From contig NW_006917102.1 of NCBI RefSeq assembly GCF_000516985.1, forward strand, positions 1,272,643-1,336,642: DNA of 64,000 nt. Direction: 5' to 3'. The stretch comes from Pestalotiopsis fici W106-1 (taxonomy: Eukaryota > Ascomycota > Sordariomycetes > Amphisphaeriales > Sporocadaceae). The notes under the pieces are model-generated. The model was not told where the DNA came from and made no database searches. It worked only from the letters and a program-made list of their open reading frames with translations. Both the position numbers and the translations under genes were made by a program. Positions 22,337-34,596 of the stretch are shown one piece after another; position 1 is the stretch's first letter, and the number at the start of each line of letters is the position of its first letter.

Positions 22337-24461
22337 ATGTTGTAAGTCAATCAAGGATACACCCGTGACTCCACGCCGCAACCAGCAACAGTCATTGACA
22401 AAGACAAACCCAGCGTTCTTCCACCTCCGCCGCGCTACCCAACACAGGCGGCCTACAATGCCGCCATTGCTGCTGGTCATGCGACCCCCATGATAGAGAC
22501 GAACAATGTACTCTCCACACCCGAAGACTCTTTCCAAGCTGGCGAGGGTACCTATGTGCTGAAGGAAGATCTCCACCTTGCGACACCACCGCCGCATCCC
22601 TCCGAAGCGCCCATCGTGAACCCGAACCCATTGGCCACCACACCGCAGCCAGCGACAGCTGGAACACGTATATCACTGATCAGTCTTGAGACAAAGGCTC
22701 CGCCGCCGACCTTTTTCCGCCATCCTTCAGCAAGCGCCCTATCCACCAGCATTGCTGAGCACCCGAGCGAAGGACGATACTCGAATGATGCCAAGCTAAG
22801 CAGCGATGGCGAAGGCCGAGGAACATCGCTGAGCGACGCACCGGCGTCACTGAATGCAGTATCGGCGCCGGCTTTCGGAGAAGGTAACACTCTACTTGCG
22901 CCTGAGAAAACAAAGGACCTGAATAAGAGGCGAAAGCCCAAGAACAACATGACTAAGAGTAACTCGTCGTTTATCTCACGCGTCATCATCAATGAGACTC
23001 TTTCCAAGAAGCTGCAGGAAAGATCAATTGACGGCGTTTTTGCATTCGCCAACATTAATCGTGCATTTCAATGGCTAGATTTGTCATCGCCCTCGAAATC
23101 AGACTACCTGACAAAGATCTTGTTCACCAAAGCACATTGCCTTAGTCATGACGTGAACCAGGTCACCAAGGCAACCGGACACTTGGACGTTATCATGGGT
23201 TTCTCGACAGGAGAAATCATCTGGTGGGAGCCCATATCACAAAGATACACCAGACTGAACAAGAATGTAGGATACTGTGGTTCGCTCTCCCGAGATTCGT
23301 TGCTGACATGCCTCATATTATAGGGTGTGATAAACAAGACGCCCGTATCTCAGATTCGGTGGATTCCAGGTGCCGAGAACTTGTTTCTCGCAGCACATAT
23401 GGATGGGTCATTAGTAGTATATGACAAAGAGAAAGAAGATGCCAACTTCAATCCAGAGGAAGAGCAGTCACCTGAGGTAGAAGGTGAAACCCGGGTCGAG
23501 TTCTCCAAGCGTATGCAAGTCCAGAAGTCGGTACATTCCAAGAATCAAAAGGTCAATCCTGTCGCCGTCTGGAAACTTTCTCACCAGCGGATCAACGCAT
23601 ACTCCTTCTCGCCAGATAACAGACATCTGGCAGTAGTACAAGAGGACGGAACACTTCGCATCATCGACTATCTGGATGAAAAGTAAGTAGACCGTGACGT
23701 TTGTACCCTTTGGCCTCGTATCTGACATTTTGTACTAGGCTTTTGAGCTTGTTCCCAGCATATTACGGCGGTTTCATCTGTGTTTGCTGGTCGCCTGATG
23801 GAAAATACGTCTTGACGGGCGGCCAAGACGATTTGATATCCATCTGGTGTCCCTCGGATGGTTCAATCATAGCACGATGCCAAGGCCACGGTTCGTGGGT
23901 TACATCAGTGGCTTTTGACCCATGGAGATGCGACGAGAGAAATTACCGCTTTGGCAGTGTTGGCGAGGACTGCAAACTGTGCCTGTGGGATTTCAACGTG
24001 GGAATGTTGCACACTCCCAAGGCTGTGAGTCTTTTGAACTCAATCTTCTTTCTTTGAACATGGTGCTGATATGACATACCCCAGACTTCCGTCAGACAAC
24101 GAAATTCCATCTCGTCCCGCGTCACCGGTTTGCACCGTGCTGATACTCAAGGCACCTCGGTATCTAGGCTGAGATCCAACTCAGCGTTGACAGGAGACGG
24201 TGATGAGGAAGACGGCGCCATCAACCACACTGTCGAACCAAGGGGTCGCGTTCCAATCCTTCCCCCAGTGCTCACAAAGAAAGCGGATAAGGACCCTCTT
24301 TGCTGGCTGACTTTTACTGCGGATGCTATATTGACCAGCTCCAAGACTGGTAGGCAACCCAACAGTCTTGCATTGTATCACAAAAGCGAAAGTGCTTACT
24401 GACAACTGCGATAGGTCATGTTCGAACTTGGACTAGGCCTTCTGACAACACCGGATCCTGA
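22337..24461 (+). CDS. creC: Catabolite repression WD40 protein CreC
   Basis: Six exons: 22337-22341, 22414-23266, 23324-23682, 23739-24024, 24085-24349 and 24415-24461. All introns have GT...AG ends and are 56-72 nt, giving 604 aa. The first exon is only 5 nt. Joined, it gives [10 protein letters not shown], the N terminus I know from Aspergillus CreC, followed by [20 protein letters not shown] sequence (here [22 protein letters not shown]). WD-repeat segments include [35 protein letters not shown] (about residue 395), [22 protein letters not shown] and [13 protein letters not shown]. The end is [11 protein letters not shown]. CreC (WDR20 family) binds and stabilises the deubiquitinase CreB, which acts with CreA in carbon catabolite repression. 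The reading frame is intact throughout. Confidence 0.95.
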
Positions 24462-27400
24462 GAAGGGGATGTGACTGTATCTTGGAACGACGCAACCATT
24501 TTATTGCTCGACATTCGCTCATCCCTTGTGGATCGCGTATGTTTAAAGAAGAGGAAATTGTGCGAATCGAGGTTCGAGATAATGGAGCGAACTTCGCTCA
24601 GCCGATTAATGATAGAAGGCTTTCATTGGGAGGATGGTAATAAAACCACAAACCTTTTGGAAGTGGAAGCTAGGGAGAGGAGACGGTACACTGTGAATTC
24701 TCAGAAATAAGTGTATTATTATCCAAGCAACGTCTTTGGCCCGGCGGTAAGTGGAACGATACAACCTAGTACAGAAACACCGCGCTTCGGAGCCTGATGA
24801 CATAACAAATACCCAAAGGCACAATACTATATTTTTTTTGGGTGTGGCCCAACCACCGTTTTGGCACATATTATGTTGTTGATTGTGTTTCTCGTTGGGT
24901 TGGTGCCGGGCGGCACGCGGTATTGGTCACGATATGTAATGCTTGAATGTCATGAGTCAATATTGATCTGAGCGGCATCTTTTTACGGAACGAGTACCTG
25001 CTAGGTATGCTCCCAGTAAGTGCACTAAAGATCACACAGCCCTATATGCGCGTGGATTACGACCGCACGCCCATTTGTGGACTCGGTTAGTCATCAGGAC
25101 AGAGATCATCATCACCGCCCGTTTTGTAAGACGGATTACGGAGCCCAGCACCCGGGAGTCGAGAGTGAAACTGTTTCTTCTGGGCCAATGGTGCAAAGAC
25201 AATGGTCGGGTATCTGTGACACGGAGGCTAGAGAAATCGGCCCGGAAGTTTAGTACCTTGGCCATCTTTTTTTTTTTTCCCCTCTGCTTTTTTTGAACGA
25301 GTCCCACAGATATGCGTTAAACTGTCCTAGTGTCAAGATGGAAGAAGCATCGTCGACATGGCGTGCCGTGCTTTTGAGAGTGATGACAGTGATGAAAGTG
25401 GCTCAGGCTTGTCTTTCTCTCTCCCCCTCTCCCCTATGGTCAATATGTTCAATTTGTTGGGGGATACGAGAGAAAATGTGTTTCCATTATGGGCGCTCCC
25501 AAGATATCAATTGGGCTTTGGCAGTAAGTAAGAAATCCAAGGGGGATTTCTTGCTCGCCTCCTTATTTCACAAAAGGTCCGTGGCTGGACTGGGCTGGAC
25601 GTGGGCTTGAGCGACCATGATTATACGGTAGTAATCTCAAAGCAAATATTTATTACATCCACCGTGACGGGGGGGGTTCGGTTCCCAAAAGCTTTAGCGC
25701 TCGACAGCATCACTAAAGTATTCTAATGAATAAAAAAAGGTCCGTTGACGAAGCGGTGTAATGCAGTCTAATCAGACGGAGAAAAGCAGCGAGAGGCGAT
25801 GTCCGCATAGGAAGATGGGATAGTATATGGACGACGCGGCTCGGATCTCTTAACGCATTTCTGCTCTCAGACCTGGTGGGCATGAACATTTCGAGTTTCA
25901 CCTTTTGGTTTTTCTTGTTTGGCCAACGCATCTTGCATTGATCAGCATTGTTGCAGGAGTCTAATATCTGTGGGAACGGGACAGGATTTTTTTAAAAAAA
26001 AAAAAAAAGGATCATGCTATTTTCTCATATGAGATCTGATGCCCCTGACGATCCAGTAATTAACAAAATGGGTCGTCTTGTAACACACCCACCATATGCA
26101 TGCATATACATAATATCGATATATGGTCACAAGGAGAACACAATCACGTACATACAGTTATGTGCCTGATGATAGATAACGTGAGTGTTGCTGGGTTTTC
26201 TTGCGTGGTGCCGATAAGTCCAAGGGTCTTTTCCTCATTGATGAGAGGCGCTTAGCCGGGCGTTAGTTCAACGCCACGGGATGACCGCCCCGGTCTCTGC
26301 CTCTGGCGAATCTTTGACGCCAAAAAAATTCAGGAAATAGAGTTTGTCGGTGATATCGGCGCTAGAAGAAATTCAGAAGCCCAGATCAAGAAATGCATGT
26401 GAAGATAAGTGCCCGATTAAGCAAGGTCTAAGAACGTAATAAGCAGACACAACAGAATTAATACGGTAGCAATGTACTAGGTTGGTTATCTTGAAACGTA
26501 CGTATGTACCTGCATTCCCACCGTATAATTATAATTTTTGGGCTTGTCGAAAGAAAACGAAAGGAAAAATGTCGAGTCGGCCCTATACACCAGTGGGACG
26601 ACGATTCCTATTACGACGACGAACGAATAGTCGTTGGACATTTCGTCATTACCTTGTCTCTGTTCGCAGATCCTCAAGACTGTCTCCTGCAAAATTTGTC
26701 TTGTACCTACCGTAGCTAGTTGGCCATTTTGTTGGAAGAAAAAGGCCTAATGCGTGAAATCTCTAGGTCCCCGTCAAAAATTCTTGAACGGTCCGATATG
26801 AGTTTCTCGCACCCCTACCTACCGCCTAATCGCCCGCCGTCTCTGAGCCCTGTGCACGCGATAGTGGCTGGTGGCAGCGCAAACCAGCGAATTCCACAAG
26901 CCCTTTAGGCCCTTCTCGCACCCCACGTGTCTGGCGAACCGATGGTCTAGAATCTCTCGAGAGCTTGAGCAGCTCGTTTCTTTGACGGTAATGCCTGCTT
27001 GAAACGGTATCCATCCGTGTGAAAGCTCCGCCGCAAGCCCGGCTCGACTGTTCTCCACTGTACATGATCCTTGAGGTTTTTTTTTTCTTCCTCTTATTGC
27101 TGTTCGGGTAAAACCGCGGGCTGCAGATGTGATATACCCAGCATTTTGCTGTCTTGGGACGAGGCAATGTCGGATATTGGAGCGTGGTGATCTTTGCGCA
27201 CATTGGCATGTATACTCGTAGGACTATTACTACTTACTATCGAGAAGGGGGCTGAACCCTAGTGTTTGTGGTTCTTGGCTCTGCTGCGCGTTTCGTGCCC
27301 ACCCCTCAATGGCATGGCTCGGTTCGTAAGAATCAGGCAAACCGGGTCAGATGCAGCAGGCTCTGGTCTCCTGGCCCTCCTCTGCCTTGCGGGAAGCTGC

Positions 27401-30400
27401 TGCGTCATGTTGTCATGCTGCCAGAAACATATACGAAGAGGGGCGTCCTTATCGGTCCTTGGCTGGTTACTGATGTCAGTTGCAGAAAGGCCAAGATCTA
27501 TTGCCCTGGCAGAGTGGATCAAGAATGGCGAGCTTGTCACGGAAAGATACAGCACGAGCCGTCCATTGGGATCCCTTAGCGTGCTGCTAAGGATTTGATG
27601 GCTCGCGAGAGCATTGTCTTTTGATTCGTGATATCTTATCTTTGGATACTTGTTGTGGCTCAACCACGGCCAGCCATAGGGACTTATTGCTGTCATGTTG
27701 ACAAAGTAGCCGGAATTCTGGAGTGGATGCACATCTCTGAGAATAGATGTGAGGTACTGCAGTTGTACCTAAGCGAGAGGTATTACTTTGAGAGCAACAT
27801 TGAAACTGGCAACTGGGGTACCTGAGGTCTGTACACAGTAGTGGTAATGTAAGGAGAGAGGCTCGTTTCGCTCGCGGGCCCAGATAAGTTACGAGCGGCT
27901 GGCTGGAAGTGGATATACCCACACATAATGTCTTGGTGCCCGTCCAGTAAGCAGCTGAAGTAGACCATAGTACGTAGTGCGCATTAGAGAGCGGGAGATA
28001 ACCCAGGAGTTCGTCTCAAGGAGCTGCGCACAGCATAGGCGAAGACTACTGTGTTTGCTTCTCTGTCGACGGTTGTTGGAGTCGGAACTGCTTATGCGGC
28101 ATGTGTCGAGGTCGGTGAAAAGGAAGGTCGCTATAATATGTACGATCTTGACAATCTTTCGTGGGCCGTGCAGGAAAATCGTTCCGAGATCGTTCGACGG
28201 GTCGAGCAAGAGTCGCATCCGGTATTGCGAGCGGCTGCCGTACATGATAGACCTACGCACATATGGGCACACATACATACAGACGCAACTCTATTCGCGG
28301 ACCCGCTCTTATATGTGAGGCGCTCACCAGTCCAGAAACCTTTCCCTTCGGGACTTGGACTGAAATGGGTCACAAGCCTCGTTCGGTCGATGGACTGATA
28401 AGTTCCGATCGACTCATCTCATCCCACGCGCACAATGCATGGACCCTGCCTGTTTTGCTGGCTCGCTGGCATCAACGTTCGGCGCGGCTTGACACGACCG
28501 GTGGATTGATTCGCCGCCGATGCTCTCGGCCGCAGCCTTCCTCCTGTGGCCTTTTCCAACTGCACAGCGGCATGTGCAGCCCCTTTGGGAAGACGAGGGA
28601 ATGGCGTGTCACGAGTCTGCCTGGATGTGTTGCTTGCAGTTGAATCCTTCTGATCGGCATCCGACGGTACTATATTGGAAAGAAAGCTATGCAACGGGAT
28701 ATGGTGCAATGAGAAGGTCGCAGAAGTCCCACGAAACCCAAGACTTCCAAGACCGAGTGGCTCATCCCTGCAAGCTCCCGTCCTTGGTATCTCCACTACC
28801 AGGTTTGGATCGCTGCATGGGTTTTTGGTCGGTCGGCACTGGGCAGAGAGACTCGAGAGACTCGAGAGACTTCTCTTACTTGGGTGACATCTTGAGGACT
28901 TGGGACTTTGCTGGAAATGTTCCGTCTCCGTAATGGCATGACGGTACAATGGATCACTCTCTAGTGGAATGTACCAAACCGTTTTATATGTTCTTTCTTG
29001 TCCACTGAAAAAAGGGTGAACCTTGCAGGATCCGCATGTCAGAGGGTGCTGGCCTCGTGTGTGTGTACACGAAATCGTGCATCACGCGAACCGCCATGCC
29101 AGAGCAATACACTTAGCTTTTGAATTTCACTGGGAGTAGGTCAAGAGCTGCCGCGCCTCGTCCACTCTACCTACATATGTACTCTATAATCTTGATGCAT
29201 ACTATAGGGAGTGGCATTGGTGAATTACCATCGATGAGTCAAGAATAGAGTTGCAAATATACAGTACATGGCGCATTTGTACTCGCCGAGAGAGAAGAAA
29301 AAAATTGGACCTTGTGGCTGTTGGCTTGCCGCTTGGATGGAATGTAAAAGGAGCTGCAGTTGTTTTGATAATGGCCAACAGTAGATGTTTTGCAATCAAT
29401 TACATCAGACGGGCAGAAGGAAGTTTCAGACTACCAGTTCTTAGTCGAACCTTGAGGCAACTGGCGCCTGCCTTATGAGATATATGGAATATGTAAATCT
29501 GCAAATCTGACATACATATGGGCAACAACACTAGTAGTGCCGGCGTTTCTGGCACATGTCGTACTTTATCCAGGGTCATGGTGAATACGATTCGCTAGTG
29601 ATAGGCCAGTCAAGTCTAGACGAGCCATATACAGTTGTAAAAACAATCAGACTAATAAGCATATTGCTCAACGTTGCACTGTTTCTGAGCGGCGATGTGT
29701 GCTGCTGCTGCTGCTGCTGCTGCTGTAAGACATGCATCGAGGCGTATACGTACTAGTGTAGCCGCGAGACATATTAGTCAGTCGCTTTTTGTCTCTCATC
29801 AGCCGCCTACCCGTGCCAGACAAGGCAACCCGGATCGACAGCCGCTCGTATGTTGTTCCCTCCTGATATAGTGGATATATACTTTATAATAAATATGAGC
29901 TGTAAGCTGTGTTCTCTTATCATCGGGACCAAACGGGAATAAGACTGGGGGGGTGTTGATGGGGGGTTGTAAATCTGTCTGAAATTTGTTACATGTTCGC
30001 CGCTAGCTCGCACGAGTCACGCAGCGCACAACTGCTTGCTGTTTGTTGTTCAGGTGGCCCCTCCCAATGGTCCCTCTTGCAGGCTGCTGCCGAATATTTC
30101 CCCTGGGCTCGGGCGGGCTGGCAACAAGGGTAGCAGGGGTATGTACTTTTATAGGAGCTGCGCACGTCTGTCGGTACATTACGGTAAAAAGGAAAACTCG
30201 AACCTGCCCCCCACCATCAAAACTCTGAACGGGATGAGCGATCCACTGGGAGGGAGCATTTGCGAGAAACAAGAATGCCAGATGCCTGAACCTTTCACTC
30301 TGGTAACCCACCTGCCCACATGCACACAGAGAGAGAGATACATTGTACTTTGGCGACTCCACTACGATTGGGCTTTCCGTTTATTAGTCTATGATTATTT

Positions 30401-31074
30401 TTTCCTGCTTGTTGGTTTCTGGTTTGTTACCTCTTTCCGCTGTGATGGGCGGGCCCTTGCAACATGGTAAAATCGCTCTGGGCCTTGTGGCTTTGGCAAG
30501 ATTCTTGGCAGGTACTTCACCTCTCTCTCTCGTGCGATTACGGCCGGTGCAATGTTCCAGCGATTCATTTTCGCCGCTCCCGCCGCCTGGCTCCTACCAA
30601 TGTACCTAACCCAGGTAGTAAGTAGTAGGTATTCACTCATCAGCAGCCCAGGGTCGGTCAGTCAGGTCAGTCACCATTCAGGGTTCACGTATCGATGCTT
30701 GGGCCTGGCGGGTAGTCACTCGTAACTGTTAGTAGTCGTCAGTCAGTCGTAGGTAGATAAAACTATCGTGGTCCCACACGGGACTGTTCCTGTCGTCTCT
30801 TTCTCTTCCCTCTTCTCTCTATTCCTTGCTAGTATAGCTTTGCAATTGTTGTCGTCGCTTTGCGATCAGTTTCGCTTACCAGGCGACTCTGATTCATATG
30901 ACATAGCCACACCAACACTGCCCATCATCTTACTACTACCTACTACATAATTACCGCTTTCACCTCCCCAGATCTGATCGGCGCACAATTGCGTCTTTAG
31001 TCTGCGCCGACGCTCCCAACCATCACAGTCTGCTCAGGCATCTTGACAGTTTTGCCTTTGGGCAGTAATCAAAC
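24462..31074. other. 6.6-kb stretch between creC and creD without a recognised gene
   Basis: I found no ORF with a recognisable domain or convincing coding character on either strand, no tRNA and no transposase. The region contains a T7A15 run at 25987-26008, an AT-rich patch around 26000-26170, a short 9-bp tandem (GAGACTCGA) near 28852, a (GCT)8 microsatellite at 29701-29725 and TCAG-rich short repeats near 30655-30755. The last 300 bp are pyrimidine-rich and likely form the creD leader. It could hold a long 5' UTR, non-coding RNA or decayed genes. Confidence 0.5.
29701..29725 (+). repeat. (GCT)8 microsatellite
   Basis: There are eight perfect GCT units plus one G. The run lies in non-coding DNA about 1.35 kb upstream of creD. 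It is likely polymorphic between strains. Confidence 0.9.
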
Positions 31075-33158
31075 ATGCCGTCCTTTATTCCCTTCACTGG
31101 CGGCCATCGCCATTCCTGCACGCTTTTTGAAATCCGGTGGGTCTCTCTCTCCCACTTATATACAAGCTCTGACGTATGCATGCGCAACTTTTAAGCTAAC
31201 AAGACAATTCTACCTCGCAGGCTCGAGAATGACTTTATCGTTTTCCGGGGCAACGAACACGAGGCTGCCGGTCAGCTCCTCAAGGGAAACGTGGTGCTTT
31301 GTCTCAGGGAACCACTAAGGGTTGAGGATGTTCACCTCAGACTTCTAGGAAACTGCCGAATTGCCTGGATAGAGGCGAAACAGACCCCCACCGGAATTCA
31401 CAACCAGAAGGTCGACAAGACAACTACTATATTGAAGCACAGTTGGAATCCCTTCATTGGTGGACCGCAGTCCCATGGCCAGATTCTCGCTGCCGGAAAC
31501 TACGAGTGGCCATTCGAACTTTTGCTTCCCGGCGACACGGCAGAAAGCGTCGAGGGCCTGTATCAGACCAATATCAGCTACGTCTTGAAGGCGACTGTCT
31601 CTCGAGGAAAATTGGCCAAGAATCACCATGCATACAAGCGCGTCAGAGTCATTCGTACTCTGGACCCGACCGCCTTGGAATTCAACCATGCCATGAGTGT
31701 AGAGAATATCTGGCCCAACAAGATTGAATACTCTGTGGTCATTCCACAAAAGGCCCTCGTTTTTGGCAGCACCGTTCCGTTGGAGATGAGATTCACGCCC
31801 CTCCTCAAGGGCTTGGACATGGGTGAGATCACCGTCAAACTCCTCGAGACGCAGGAGTTCAGTGTATCAAACCCCGGGACGACTTCAAAGACTCACAAGA
31901 CAGAACGAGAGGTGTGCACTTGGTCGTTTGAAGTCAACCGAGAGGAGAGCTGGAACGACAACATCGACGAAACTGGCCAGGATGGATGGGCTGTCAACAA
32001 GGAGCTCCCTCTGCCGAAGAAGTTGACAAAGTGCCTGCAAGACTGCCACGTTCATGGAATCAAGGTTCGCCACAAGGTCAAGCTCACAGTTGCACTCAAG
32101 AACCCTGATGGTCACATTTCCGAGGTAAGATTTGGATCCGTCTTTTCCATGCACTCACTGCGCACGCGCTAACTGCCCCTCGACAGCTGAGAGCCACTCT
32201 ACCCGTGACCATCTTCATCTCTCCCAACATGCCGCTTGACGACGATGGCAATCTTATTTCTCAGGAATCGACAGAGTCCAACGAGCGAAGGGCAGATGCT
32301 GAAAGCAGCAACATGGCTCCGCCAGGGTACGGCATGCATGTTCTAGACCAGCTCTACGACGATGTTGACCCCAGTGGTATCATGACACCCGGCATGATGA
32401 CTCCTGGCGGCATCTACAGCGGTCTCCAGAGTGGATTTGCCAGTCCCTTTTATTCTCAGTCTCGTGCTGGCTCTTCGGAGAACCTGGCTGCACTCGCAAA
32501 CGGCGCAGTGACACCGGCAGCTCTTAGCTCGAGACTTCAGAACGTGTCACTGGATCCATCGCGGAGGAACACATCCTTTACTTCGGTGGGATCCCAGCCG
32601 CATTCGCAGCCGCATTCTGGTACGGCGACACCCTACCTGCAGCTCAATGACGGTGAACAAACGGCAGAATCCTCGCAACCACACTCGACCGAGTTGTCTC
32701 GCCAAACTAGTGCAGAAGAGCACTCTGGCGGTGTCTCGGGACACAGCACACCCCCAGAACATCTGGAGGTAGACATGTCCGAACTAAGCAAGGTTCCCAG
32801 CTATACGACCGCTACCAGGACGCCGCTCCCAAGGACGCCGAGCTTTACAGGATCCTTGGCCCTGCCCGATTACCTCTCGGCCATGAGTGCGCCCACATCT
32901 CCAAGCAGGACGCCATATCACGAACTCCATGATCCGTTGGCGACCATCACAGAGGGAACCATTGCGGGAGGAGATCGCCACGACCCGAGCACGGCAGGAA
33001 CAGCCACTGAGCCGGGAACAAGAAGCCATTCGCGCAGCAACTCGTCTAACCGACGAAGCCACTCCTCTCTGGGATTCAACTTTTTGCACCGCTCAAACCC
33101 TGGTGACAGTCATGGTGAACGTCATCTGCGCTTGACACAGCAAAGACACGGGCACTGA
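31075..33158 (+). CDS. creD: Arrestin-domain adaptor CreD (HECT-ligase binding)
   Basis: Three exons: 31075-31136, 31221-32124 and 32187-33158, with introns of 84 and 62 nt, giving 645 aa. The first exon gives MPSFIPFTGGHRHSCTLFEI and joins to RLENDFIVFRGNE. Arrestin N and C domains span about residues 15-335, with family signatures IRTLDPTALEFNHAMSVENI, PNKIEYSV, KCLQDCHVHGIKVRHK and NPDGHISELRATLPVTIFIS. The tail has PPGY (367-370) and LPDY (548-551), matching the PY-type motifs that recruit WW-domain ubiquitin ligases, plus SGIMTPGMMTPGG and a Ser-rich disordered end. In Aspergillus, CreD binds the Rsp5-type ligase HulA and opposes CreB/CreC in carbon repression. The yeast relatives Rod1 and Rog3 drive endocytosis of sugar transporters. 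It is on the same strand as creC, with no recognised gene between them. Confidence 0.93.
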
Positions 33159-34596
33159 TTTGGCACACGCCCATTGGGGGGCAACTACCTCTTATATAAT
33201 GGCAAGTTGCGACGAACTACATTGCATAATACATTGGGTGTATGAACCCGATGAAACGGCGTTCTTGAAATTAGGAGTAGAGAGATGGAACTTTACATTA
33301 GCATGGCAGGCGTTTATACCTGAATTAGTTATCCAGGTGCAGCACTACAGTCGGATATATGGATGGTTATTGGAATAATGGGATTCTTGAACCCCCAAAC
33401 GCGTTCCAGCGGGTGGATGCACCATGAACAATAGATGATGGACTGTCGGTTTGGAGCTGGGACAGTCGGTGCGCATTTTTTTATTGCAAATATACCCCCT
33501 TTGGTTACATTAGAATACAGCTGGCCACACAAAAGAGGTCAATACTACTACATCTCATCTCTTAGGTCAACTGGTCACTTTGCTTGGGATTGGCTGAGGC
33601 CAACTTGATATGGTTGTCTTTATTTGACGGACTGCAGCATTTGTGAGCGAAGGAGGCCGCCGCTGTTAGCTACCTCTCGAATCCAGGAAATATCTTAAGG
33701 TTGCGCCATGCGTCAAATGGCGTAGATGCAAGCGACTGGTTTGCACCGATCAAGGCAGAATCATCTCAGTCTATTCCGCATTGAAAGGATGGTTGGTTGC
33801 AGGCCGATAACGCCCCTTGGATAAAAGATAGGACCAACACGTGGGGTAGATTCGAGCCAGCGCCTGACGTCATTTTCTTTCGCGCTTTCTTTTGCTGTTC
33901 CTTGTGTCCTGCCGTAGCGGGCGGCGCCGTTGCGCTCCAGGCTCTGGACGAGTTTCCATTTGGGCGGTTAGAAAGAAACACAAAGGGGAGTTGAATGACC
34001 TAAAAGCTGAACTGCCCTGCTTCTGGTTTGTGTAATCATCTAGACAAGAATCGAGTGTATGACCTCAATATTGACCAGCGCACCTATCAATCGACTCCCT
34101 TCTTCCCTCTATTTATGTGCTCTAATTCAATTTGAGGCAAAGTGCCGGCCTGTCAAACTGGTATTTTCCCACTGCTGGACCGACGCCACGCACACAAACC
34201 ACAGGGTCTTCCGTCACCAGCTCCCCATTTCTGCCCGCTTGGTGGTCCCAGATCTCCAGTCATTTTAGATCGCCGGCAGGGATCCACCTAGCTAAAGTGC
34301 CCTCGAACTCTAAGACCCCTCGTCACTTCACGATACTACTTTACCTCCTTTTGAGACACAGTGAGCGCACACACACACTGTTGGCTGGCACACACCCGAC
34401 GTTCCAACAGAATACCCGGGCCGTCCTCCCTTTTATATACTCGGCACTCTCCTAGAGTCCTAGTCGTCGCAACCCTTCCACCTGCATCACCATAGTACCG
34501 CGATTCGAGAGAATCCAAATTAATATCATACATTCTTACGCTGAACCCATTTACGCCCATTTCCCCCCCGGTTAACATTACCACAAAATTGCAATC
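33159..34596. other. Intergenic region creD/SLM1
   Basis: About 1.4 kb with no recognised gene. The right end (34300-34596) has mixed pyrimidine-rich DNA consistent with a promoter and leader. Confidence 0.5.

Noticed and set aside
28419..28949. Overlapping ORFs on both strands (137 and 176 codons)
   Set aside because: Similar openness on both strands in moderately GC-rich DNA and no recognisable domain indicate chance ORFs.
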